A stretch of 15,552 nucleotides of DNA from an uncultured Eubacteriales bacterium (GTDB lineage Bacteria > Bacillota > Clostridia > Oscillospirales > Acutalibacteraceae), in contig CAKTTT010000037.1 of NCBI GenBank assembly GCA_934615635.1, forward strand, positions 1 through 15,552. Direction: 5' to 3'. Within the stretch, counting starts at the first letter, position 1, and each line of letters starts with the position of its first letter. This document shows positions 7,420-13,699 of the stretch, piece after piece. The translations under genes were made by a program, and so were the position numbers. The notes under the pieces were generated by a model that saw nothing but the letters and a program-made list of their open reading frames with translations, was not told the DNA's origin and did no database searches.

Positions 7420-7878
7420 ACAAATCACCTCCGAAACAGGCTGTGCATCCGGTAAAATCGTCGCTTGTTTTCCGCCGTGAGGAGGAATGGCCCCATAAAA
7501 AGGCGCTGTCGCTCCTCCCCGCAGCCGATTAAGCCTTAGTTAGCGGTCCGGTCTCCTTTGACGCGGCTTTCCCGATAGTCCTTCTGGGAGCGGCATACCG
7601 GCTTGGGGGGCTGCGAATGTCGAAAAAACGGAAAAGAGGAGACGGCAGCCCGTTTCTGACGATCGGTTTGCCCGTCGGATTTTACGATAACGGCCGTATC
7701 GCTTGGCTATGGCGCCGGGCAGGCGGGTTCCGCTGAAAGGGCGATACGAGTGGAACCCGTCGGGTTGAAGGCGGCGGCCTTCCCCTGAATGGAAGGGTCC
7801 ACGGGATTTTTTACCGCGAAATCGTCTGGAGGGAGCTGCCTCCTATATGGAAAGCGCCGCTGCGAATGAGATAGCCGT
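7420..7878. other. 459-bp intergenic stretch with one candidate micro-ORF
   Basis: No established gene is seen here. On the plus strand 7617-7736 could encode 39 residues starting MSKKRKRGDG, with GGGGGG (7605-7610) 6 nt upstream of the ATG; nothing recognisable is encoded. On the minus strand a frame at about 7707-7829 has coding-like composition (reading PVDPSIQGKAAAFNPTG), but no start codon lies near the AGGAGG that precedes it. An imperfect palindrome surrounds ACGGCCGT near 7690. No promoter for the DUF6774-like gene could be assigned. Confidence 0.3.
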
Positions 7879-8898
7879 TCAGTGAATGAGGGGCGCCGCC
7901 CCGCCGTCTTCGTCCAGGGACGTCTCCATTTCCGCCAGCAATTCATACAGGATTTGTTCCAGATACGTTATCTGCACAATCGTGTGGCGAACAGATCGAT
8001 TTGCCGCCAGGATTTCGTTGGGGTGGCAGGAGGAAGCCAGGATTTTTTGTTGTTTTTCCCCTTCCAGGGTGAGGAGGCGGGAGAGAGCCCTCTCCACCTG
8101 TGCGATGCAATCCAGAGCGTCCGAGCCGCATAGCCCGTCAGGAGCGTCGCCCGGACAGGAGAGCGGGGCTTTGCGGCATGGGGTAACGGGAAGGGGAAGC
8201 GCGGGCGGTTCTCTGGCTTCCGGGGAAAGAATACAATCCCATATCCAGGAGGAACGACGATTCCGGGTAACGAGGACCGCCGCATGGAGTTCGCCGCCCT
8301 TCTCCTCCGGGGAGATCAGGACAGCGGACACCAGGGCGTCGTCTTGGGAAAGGGGATATTCCCCCACCTGTTCGCCGCCGCCGGCGTATACCCTGAGGCT
8401 GCGGCGGCCGGCGGTACAGCCGATGCAGAGCAGGTATGGATGGACGGCCAGTACGCCCGAGATCCATTCGCCGTCCGTTCTTTCCAGCAGTAGGCTTTCC
8501 TCGCCCGGCTTTTTCTGCAAGCCCATCAGGCAGGAAGCGAGGGCCACCACCGGTCTGCCGCGGTCACCGTCGTAGGTGATGCCCGTCACGTACCCCGGAT
8601 CCGCGCCATGGCGCGGAAGCGACAGGGGGAAGCAGGCCGTTTCCTGAAAGTGTGAATCCAGCCGGAATACCATTGCTCTCACCTGCGGGCAGGAGGCCCA
8701 AAAGCAATGCTCCCGGGGATCATAGCACAGATGCTCGTAGCTGCGGCGGGTATCGAAGCAGCCCGTTGGGACAAAGCGGCGGTCGAATCCATAGATTTTG
8801 CCTGCGCCGGCCTGCGTGAAATAAAAACGCTCTCCGTCATAAGCCATTCCCGCATAGGGCGCCGGCGCCAAGGGGATCTCCTTTTGTCGCGTAAACAT
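7879..8898 (-). CDS. Propeller-like protein with C-terminal helical domain
   Basis: This 339-residue protein has no signal peptide or membrane segment. Residues 1 to about 215 show spaced beta-propeller-like blades (GMAYDGERFYF, HLCYDPREHCFWAS, GITYDGD), each followed by a short strand such as YGFDRRF or VFRLDSHF. Residues about 265-324 form a predicted helical domain with EGEKQQKIL, EILAANRSV and TYLEQILYELL. This domain recurs in the protein encoded just upstream (8983-9288). It resembles C-terminal domains I recall from Bacillota spore-surface proteins. The protein is Cys-rich for a cytosolic product. Start 8898 is chosen over 8916 because AAGGAG lies 7 nt upstream. It is the second gene of a two-gene unit. 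Function unknown; a spore-coat or exosporium role is inference. Confidence 0.8.
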   Translation of the reverse strand: MFTRQKEIPLAPAPYAGMAYDGERFYFTQAGAGKIYGFDRRFVPTGCFDTRRSYEHLCYDPREHCFWASCPQVRAMVFRLDSHFQETACFPLSLPRHGADPGYVTGITYDGDRGRPVVALASCLMGLQKKPGEESLLLERTDGEWISGVLAVHPYLLCIGCTAGRRSLRVYAGGGEQVGEYPLSQDDALVSAVLISPEEKGGELHAAVLVTRNRRSSWIWDCILSPEAREPPALPLPVTPCRKAPLSCPGDAPDGLCGSDALDCIAQVERALSRLLTLEGEKQQKILASSCHPNEILAANRSVRHTIVQITYLEQILYELLAEMETSLDEDGGAAPLIH

Positions 8899-8947
8899 GA
8901 CGATTCTCCTTACCAAAAACGAGGGGGATACCCCGCCCGTTCGTGAA

Positions 8948-8977
8948 GGAAGGGCATGGCGAATGCCATGCCCTTCC
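8948..8977 (-). promoter_or_regulatory. Perfect 13-bp intercistronic hairpin
   Basis: GGAAGGGCATGGC (8948-8960) and GCCATGCCCTTCC (8965-8977) pair perfectly around a GAAT tetraloop. The hairpin lies 6 bp past the stop of the 8983-9288 gene and 50 bp before the start of the next gene. On the minus strand it is followed by TTCACG rather than a U-tract, so it is a weak terminator at best. It may act as an attenuator or an mRNA-processing or stability element that sets the ratio of the two products. Confidence 0.6.
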
Positions 8978-8982
8978 CGCCG

Positions 8983-9288
8983 TTATTCAGCACATGCAGC
9001 GCAGCACTCGTGGTGGGGGCTGGTGGGACACAGGCAGTCCTCAAAGAGCTCCAGTTTGGACTGCAAGACCGTTTCCAGCCGGGAAACGGCGTTGATGGTT
9101 TTTTCTATGCTGCGGTTGGCGGCCAGCAGCTGCTCCGGGCAAACCTCGGGAGTGCAGATCAGTCTGCGCAGTTTATCTCCCTCCGCAGAGAGAATCATAG
9201 AAAGCGCCGCTTGCTCCTGCGCGACGGAATCGATGATGTTGGTAATCGCCTGGCGGCGGGAAAGCGGGCAATATTCAGGTGTCCCCAT
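8983..9288 (-). CDS. Small helical-domain protein with Cys-rich tail
   Basis: This 101-residue protein consists mainly of one helical domain (about 18-82: SVAQEQAALS, AEGDKL, EQLLAANRSIEKTI, LETVLQSKL). The domain matches the C-terminal domain of the downstream 339-residue protein (AQ, AL, EG-K, LAANRS, TI and LE are shared in order). The tail (85-101) carries six cysteines in CLCPTSPHHECCAACAE, suggesting metal binding or disulfide cross-linking. GGAAAGG lies 11 nt before the ATG, separated by a T-run. An AT-rich stretch upstream (9300-9360) probably holds the promoter, but no clear box pair was found. I recall similar domains in spore-surface proteins of Bacillota; that placement is inference. 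Confidence 0.8.
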   Translation of the reverse strand: MGTPEYCPLSRRQAITNIIDSVAQEQAALSMILSAEGDKLRRLICTPEVCPEQLLAANRSIEKTINAVSRLETVLQSKLELFEDCLCPTSPHHECCAACAE

Positions 9289-9610
9289 AAAAAAATCAAC
9301 CTTTCCAATATAATAAGATATAGTCCCCCTACAGGCTTATCACGTGTTATATCCCTTAAATAAACCGCGCGTTCCGGCTTGTGGAAGTTCCGGAAGAATT
9401 CCGCCCTTTGCGCACCGCTCGTCGGGGAAGCCTGTACCACAGTATATGACGGCGCGCCCATTGTGACAATGTTACTTTGGCTTCAGCCGGATTTCTCGGG
9501 AAGCCCGGGCTGCAAACTGCCCTTCTGGCGGCGACAGAAAGGTGGACGAAGGGTGTCACCAATCTTGTCCCACCGGAATAAGATGGCACCAAAAGGAAAG
9601 GAATGGTGTC
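9289..9610. other. Divergent intergenic region with 13-nt palindrome
   Basis: This 322-bp region separates the leftward small helical protein from the rightward DUF4474 gene. CATTGTGACAATG (9459-9471) is a perfect palindrome around a central G, of the size typical for a dimeric repressor operator. GGTGTCACC near 9552-9560 is a second, shorter palindrome. The leftward side (9300-9360) is AT-rich. No consensus sigma-A pair for either gene was found, which would fit transcription by another sigma factor. Confidence 0.4.
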
Positions 9611-10807
9611 ATGAACACTTTTTTTATCGTCATCTCTCTGATCGGCGCGGCGGTGGTTATCGGCCTGGCCGTTGCACTGGTCGTTTGGCTCATTCGTGTT
9701 CGCCGTTTCAGGCCGACGGAGGATAAACAAAAGCAAAAGGATATGCTGAACGCCGACCTGGAAGCGGCGGGCTTCGCTTACGAGCCCAGGGGCGACTACT
9801 TTTATTCCCGGATGTACTGCTGGCAGCGGAAAACAGGCTATTGCCGGCTTTACGACGAGGGAGCGTCCCTCTTCAACATGATTATGGACTGTGAACCCGT
9901 CACCTTCAGCTATGGTGGAAAACGCTGGCTGATCGAGCTGTGGAAGGGTCAGTACGGCATCACCACCGGCGGGGAGATCGGCGTTTACAATACCCATCTG
10001 GAGGATATCCACACCAGCCGGTTTACCGGCACGTTTTATGAAAATATCAGCGACGCCGAAAGGCTTCCCCTATCCTTTGTCCTTCGCAGGAACAAGACGG
10101 TGATCATCAAGCGCAAAGCCCTGCACTGGTGGCTGACCGGCTTCAGGCTGGGGGAATTTTCCCAGCCATCCGCCCTTGTTATGGACGCGAAAATCCGGTT
10201 CCCCAACCGGGAGATGTGCGCGGCCTTTGTAGAGGGGTTGGAAAACATCGGCTACCGCAAAGGGGAATTCACCGTCTTTCGCACCACCGTCACCCTCCGC
10301 TTCGACAAGCCGCATTCGCCGCAGCCGCCGGCTCAGGAAGGACTGTCGAAAATGATGGTACAGCAGACGAATAAGAACAACTGCGGCCTCTATGCATTGG
10401 CCACCTCGGCCTATTCGGATACGCTGGATAAGCTGGAATTTCTAAAGGCCACCATGCCCGAGCTTTACCGGTTGTTCCTGGACTCGCTGTATTCCAAAGC
10501 CTTCTTCGATATGTTCGAATGGCTGCTGGATCTGATCTACGGACAGCATCCCACGCCCACGCCGCCGACACCGCCGACACCGCCGGATCCTCCCTGTCCT
10601 CCCGCTCCGCCTTGCCCTCCCTGTCCTGTCTGCCCGTCTTGTCCCCCGGAGCCGTCGCGGCCCTGCTGCCCCTACGGTTCTTCCTTTACCGCCTACTCCT
10701 CGAGGTATCGCTATGGCATTTGCCGGGAGCCTCTTGGCAGGCGCCGGACAACGGATGGTCTCGACGGCGATAATCCGGAGGAAGAGGCGCCGCCATGTCG
10801 TCGGTGA
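9611..10807 (+). CDS. DUF4474 membrane-anchored protein with Pro/Cys tail
   Basis: This is a 398-residue protein. Residues 4-28 form one transmembrane segment followed by RVRRFR, so by the positive-inside rule the rest should face the cytoplasm. Residues about 50-230 match DUF4474 as I remember it: FYSRMYCWQRKTGYCRLYDE, CEPVTFSYGGKRWLIELWKG, HWWLTGFRLGEFSQPS. The function of this clostridial family is unknown. Residues 245-312 are helical. Residues 314-355 are dominated by Pro with seven Cys in PPC/CP units, an unusual low-complexity tail that may cross-link or bind metal. Start 9611 is chosen over an upstream in-frame ATG (9542) because AAAGGAAAGGA lies just upstream and the transmembrane segment then starts the protein. 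Its stop overlaps the next gene by 13 nt, implying translational coupling. Confidence 0.87.
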   Translation: MNTFFIVISLIGAAVVIGLAVALVVWLIRVRRFRPTEDKQKQKDMLNADLEAAGFAYEPRGDYFYSRMYCWQRKTGYCRLYDEGASLFNMIMDCEPVTFSYGGKRWLIELWKGQYGITTGGEIGVYNTHLEDIHTSRFTGTFYENISDAERLPLSFVLRRNKTVIIKRKALHWWLTGFRLGEFSQPSALVMDAKIRFPNREMCAAFVEGLENIGYRKGEFTVFRTTVTLRFDKPHSPQPPAQEGLSKMMVQQTNKNNCGLYALATSAYSDTLDKLEFLKATMPELYRLFLDSLYSKAFFDMFEWLLDLIYGQHPTPTPPTPPTPPDPPCPPAPPCPPCPVCPSCPPEPSRPCCPYGSSFTAYSSRYRYGICREPLGRRRTTDGLDGDNPEEEAPPCRR

Positions 10808-11688
10808 GGAAAAGCCTCCAACGGGCTTATGACGAAGCGGAGACGATTCCCTTTAATGCCGCGTCAAAGTTTGTTATCATGAGCGATTGCCATCGGGGAC
10901 AGGGAAACAACAGCGATAATTTTCTGCCCAATCAGAATTTGTTTTTCAGCGCGCTGGAGCATTATTACGACGAGGGCTTCACCTATATCGAACTGGGAGA
11001 CGGGGACGAGCTGTGGGAAAACCGCCGGATGTGCCCCATCATTGCCGCCCACAGCGATGCCTTCTGGATGATGTCCAAGTTTTATCGGGAAAACCGTCTG
11101 TATATGCTGTATGGGAACCACGACGTGGTGAAAAGCCGGAAATCCTTCGCCAAAAAGCATTGCAGCGATTATTACTGTGATTCCACCGGCTGCTGTGTGC
11201 CCCTGTTTCCCGGCATTCGCATCCATCAAAGCCTGATTCTGGAGGATGAGCAAAAAAGACGTCTTTTTCTGGTACACGGTCACCAGGGGAATCTGCTCAA
11301 CGACCGGCTATGGCCGTTGGCCCGCTTTCTGGTCCGGTATTTGTGGGGACCGCTGGAGCTGGTGGGCTTTCTGGCCCCCACCGGCTCGGGAAGACCCAAC
11401 GAAAAAAAGGAGAGAATCGAGAGGGAGCTGGCCGGCTTCGCCGATTCCAACCGGCAGATGATGATCGCCGGTCACACCCACCGCCCGGTCTTTCCTCAGC
11501 CCGGAGAAGGGTATTATTTCAACGATGGAAGCTGCGTCCATCCAAGATGTATCACCGCGATAGAAATCGAGAACCATCGCATCGCGCTGGTCAAATGGGA
11601 GATCGCCACCAGGCACGACAGAAACCTGTTCGTCGACCGTCGCGTACTGGAGGGGCCCGTTGATCTTGCCGCCTATTTCGAAGCTTAA
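10795..11688 (+). CDS. Metallophosphoesterase (calcineurin-like)
   Basis: This 297-residue cytosolic phosphoesterase has the two-metal motifs in order: SDCHRG (Asp31, His33), LGDGDE (Asp69, with Glu72 where GDxxD usually has Asp), GNHD (107-110), VHGHQG (160-165) and AGHTH (225-229). This layout resembles LpxH-like and other bacterial calcineurin-fold hydrolases, but a Gram-positive spore former should have no lipid A substrate, so the substrate is unknown. GGAGG (10778-10782) lies 12 nt upstream, and the start overlaps the DUF4474 gene by 13 nt. The pair is therefore likely co-expressed and functionally linked. After the stop, about 310 bp of spacer precede a bidirectional terminator. Confidence 0.9.
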   Translation: MSSVRKSLQRAYDEAETIPFNAASKFVIMSDCHRGQGNNSDNFLPNQNLFFSALEHYYDEGFTYIELGDGDELWENRRMCPIIAAHSDAFWMMSKFYRENRLYMLYGNHDVVKSRKSFAKKHCSDYYCDSTGCCVPLFPGIRIHQSLILEDEQKRRLFLVHGHQGNLLNDRLWPLARFLVRYLWGPLELVGFLAPTGSGRPNEKKERIERELAGFADSNRQMMIAGHTHRPVFPQPGEGYYFNDGSCVHPRCITAIEIENHRIALVKWEIATRHDRNLFVDRRVLEGPVDLAAYFEA

Positions 11689-11997
11689 GCAAGGGCGCCT
11701 GTATCCTCCTTCGGCGGAGGAGCGGCGGCCGGAAAACATCGGAAGGCGCAGGGCGGAGCAGGTCCGCGGAGTATCCGGCATTAGACGAAGGCCGCCGCGG
11801 GGCGGGAATGTCATGCTCCATTCTCTCCAGGGAACGGTCCCCGGTTCGCCTTGGCGGCGGGGTGGCTTCCGCCGGTCCCAATCCAAGGTGACCGGGGCGC
11901 CGGTTCGAATCGGCGGAAAAGCTTCCTGGATATGGAAGTAAGCCGGCAAGGGGCCTGCCCGTGTCCAGCGGCAGCGCCGATTGTTTTGCTGGAAAAC
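11689..11997. other. 309-bp GC-rich spacer
   Basis: No gene is supported here. A strong short hairpin, TCCTCC (11704-11709) with GGAGGA (11716-11721), follows the phosphoesterase stop but lacks a U-tract. A 42-codon frame starting at 11813 has no convincing ribosome binding site. A tRNA T-arm-like stem-loop at 11898-11915 is not part of a tRNA. Confidence 0.35.
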
Positions 11998-12038
11998 GCA
12001 AAAAAGCGGTACGATTTCTAATCGTACCGCTTTTTTGC
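11998..12038. terminator. Bidirectional rho-independent terminator
   Basis: The arm at 11998-12015 (GCAAAAAAGCGGTACGAT) and its exact complement at 12021-12038 enclose a TTCTA loop. The ten-pair GC-containing core is flanked by six A on one side and six T on the other. It therefore terminates both the rightward metallophosphoesterase transcript and the leftward coat-F transcript that ends at 12060. Confidence 0.93.
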
Positions 12039-12059
12039 CGCGGGCGCGTCTACGCCGGA

Positions 12060-12305
12060 TTATTGAGCCGCAAACTTCTGCTTTACCGTGTTGATCTTGG
12101 TCTGCTCTACCTGCTCGGTGGGATACCAGCCCTTGGCCGCCATTTTGTCATAAATGGTATCCTGCATACAAAGAGCATCGGTCAAGGCGGCGCTGAAAGC
12201 CTGGTGGACATTGTCCGTGGGGGATTCGATCGTTCCATGCATGAACAGGTCGCACACGCCTTTTTCAAGCAGGAGGATATTTTCCATCAAGTTCTTGTCG
12301 TTCAT
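12060..12305 (-). CDS. Coat F-like spore coat protein
   Basis: This is an 81-residue protein. The stretch LLEKGVCDLFMHGTIESPT (12-30) followed by VHQAFSAAL and the closing GWYP is characteristic of the short clostridial coat-F domain proteins, a ferritin-like four-helix relative. It probably assembles on the spore surface. GAGGAGGAG lies about 8 nt before the ATG. It is the second gene of a pair, 15 nt after the stop of the preceding 57-residue gene, and the strong terminator at 11998-12038 follows closely. The domain is about half the length of Bacillus CotF. Expression is presumably from the sigma-E-like promoter at 12525-12554. Confidence 0.88.
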   Translation of the reverse strand: MNDKNLMENILLLEKGVCDLFMHGTIESPTDNVHQAFSAALTDALCMQDTIYDKMAAKGWYPTEQVEQTKINTVKQKFAAQ

Positions 12306-12320
12306 TCTTTTGTCTCCTCC

Positions 12321-12494
12321 TCAAAGCAATCCGTAAAAATTCTGGAAGATCTGCTGGTGCTTTTGGGCCATCTGCTCCACGCAGGCCTTCAAATCCGCAT
12401 CTTGGATTTGGGCGGCGGTTTCCTGGCACTTGGTCTGGAAATACTTTGCATGGCCAAGCGCATCTTCGACATACAACAGTTCCTTTGTGGTCAT
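12321..12494 (-). CDS. Small coat-associated helical protein (57 aa)
   Basis: This 57-residue protein reads MTTKELLYVEDALGH at the start and KHQQIFQNFYGLL at the end. It is entirely helical and amphipathic, with no signal or membrane segment. Similar short proteins precede coat-F-like genes in clostridia and are usually labelled spore coat or hypothetical; it looks like one half of a ferritin-like bundle and may pair with the coat-F-like neighbour. AGGAGG is placed 9 nt before the ATG. It is the first gene of the two-gene unit behind a sigma-E-like promoter. Family assignment is by context and resemblance only. Confidence 0.82.
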   Translation of the reverse strand: MTTKELLYVEDALGHAKYFQTKCQETAAQIQDADLKACVEQMAQKHQQIFQNFYGLL

Positions 12495-12524
12495 CGGTTA
12501 TTACCTCCTGCGTTTATTTCCCTT

Positions 12525-12554
12525 TTAGTATGAGCGGTCCGCCGCCGATTATTC
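12525..12554 (-). promoter_or_regulatory. Sigma-E-like sporulation promoter for the coat pair
   Basis: On the minus strand a -35-like GAATAATC (12554-12547) is followed by 14 bp and a -10-like CATACTAA (12532-12525). This agrees well with the mother-cell sigma-E consensus (KMATATTT, N14-15, CATACAHT; about 6 of 8 at each box). The predicted start near 12518 gives a leader of about 24 nt. No sigma-A pair was found at this place. Confidence 0.6.
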
Positions 12555-12633
12555 CCTTGTAGCAGGAATACTTTTCTCTGTCACCCCTCCTTCACGCCAT
12601 GCATAAACTGGAAAAGAACAGGAGGAATGCGGA

Positions 12634-13200
12634 ATGTCTTGCAACCAGCCGCTCAGCGAGGTTACCAGGATATACCTATGCCGGTTTGAGGATATTCTGG
12701 AAGAAATGATCGCGGACATGACGGAAGCGAAGCTCACCGGCAGCTTATCCCATAATTTTATTGTGCAGATGATCCCCCACCATCGGGCGGCCATCGAGAT
12801 GTCCCGCAACGTTCTGCAGTATACGACTTGTATACCGGTTCAGAACATTGCGCAGACTATTATAAGGGAACAGACCCGGAGCATCGACAATATGCAGAGG
12901 ATATTGGAAGGGTGCAGTGAGGCGGACAATACGGAGCGGGATTTGTGCCTTTATCAAAAGGAATTCCGGCAAATAGCCCAGACGATGTTCACCCAAATGC
13001 GGGAGGCGTGCTCCGATAACAACGTGAACGGCAACTTCATGAGGGAAATGATTCCCCATCACGAGGGAGCCATTCGGATGTCAAGGAATGCGCTGCAATA
13101 TGCGCTTTGCCCGGCGCTCGTCCCGATTCTGCGGGCAATCATCTCGTCGCAGGAAAAAGGCGTGCGGGAGATGAAGGGCTTGCTGTGTAAGTTATCGTAG
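12634..13200 (+). CDS. Tandem DUF305 ferritin-like protein
   Basis: This 188-residue protein contains two DUF305 units. Unit 1 (about 42-92) has QMIPHHRAAIEMSRN and unit 2 (about 135-185) has EMIPHHEGAIRMSRN; both continue LQY and end in a Q-xxxx-M helix. The HH-xx-A-xx-M pattern is the presumed metal-binding core of this ferritin-like family, often linked to metal handling. There is no signal peptide, unlike many DUF305 proteins, so this one is cytosolic or spore-associated. AGGAGGAA lies about 7 nt before the ATG. It is transcribed divergently from the coat-F-like pair, which suggests spore-related expression, though no clear promoter of its own was found. Metal identity and role are unknown. 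Confidence 0.88.
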   Translation: MSCNQPLSEVTRIYLCRFEDILEEMIADMTEAKLTGSLSHNFIVQMIPHHRAAIEMSRNVLQYTTCIPVQNIAQTIIREQTRSIDNMQRILEGCSEADNTERDLCLYQKEFRQIAQTMFTQMREACSDNNVNGNFMREMIPHHEGAIRMSRNALQYALCPALVPILRAIISSQEKGVREMKGLLCKLS

Positions 13201-13699
13201 AGAATACAAAAACGGGGTAGGAGGAGAATAGGGCGCAAAAACCCGTAAGATACCTGAAAATCCAGTAATAAAAATCAATAGCTATATAATCTGCCATGTA
13301 ATTTCGCCTTTTGCCCGCATTTTTGGCCGAATAACCCGCAAATCCGCATGAATGCTTAGTAAGCCCCTAGTTCCGCCACCCACCTTTTTGATCCCCTCTC
13401 ATTTACACCCTCATCACTCTCTTTTTCAGACAAATCAGATTTTCGTTCATATTGACAGAAAAGCCTTTAAACCGCGTATTCATGCGGCCTAAAGGCTTTT
13501 TCCATGTTCAAAATTAAAACTGATTTAAAGATGATATAACGCAATTAAAGATATATTTTTAAATCCAGATGTCGCCGCCAGCTCCGCCGAACCCTCAAAA
13601 AAATCACCGTCAAAAACTTTCGAACAAAATACAAAAAATATGCCTCTTACACTTTTTTACGAATTTTTACGCTCTAAATAACGGCTCTATAAATATGCA
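13201..13699. other. 499-bp AT-rich non-coding region
   Basis: Composition drops sharply in GC relative to the left part of the window. A terminator lies at 13459-13503 (listed separately). A TATAAT at 13285-13290 lacks a matching -35. A short GC-rich island near 13570-13596 sits inside AT-rich DNA and could be a gene remnant. Frames here lack ribosome binding sites. This is a plausible boundary zone of an acquired element, but no attachment-site repeat could be recognised. Confidence 0.45.
13459..13503. terminator. Bidirectional rho-independent terminator
   Basis: AAAAGCCTTTA (13459-13469) pairs with TAAAGGCTTTT (13490-13500), with an inner CGC/GCG pairing. Rightward the stem ends in TTTTT, and leftward in TTTTCTG. 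It lies between the convergent DUF305 gene (stop 13200) and repressor gene (stop 13700) and can serve both. Confidence 0.85.

Noticed and set aside
7174..7455. Plus-strand 93-codon frame starting GTG
   Set aside because: It lies antisense over the DUF6774-like gene, which has a recognisable core and a far better ribosome binding site; the product is Arg/Gly-biased with no known motif.
7707..7829. Minus-strand coding-like stretch after the propeller-like gene
   Set aside because: An AGGAGG is present near its beginning but no start codon follows at a usable distance; could be a decayed gene, not supportable as a CDS.
11898..11915. GGTTCGAATC, resembling a tRNA T-loop
   Set aside because: Stem pairing works only with an 8-nt loop; no acceptor, D or anticodon arm can be placed around it.
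13453..13481. TTGACA followed by a TATTCA-like box at the terminator
   Set aside because: Spacing is 19 bp, the -10 match is poor and it sits inside a terminator with no gene downstream on that strand for over 1 kb.
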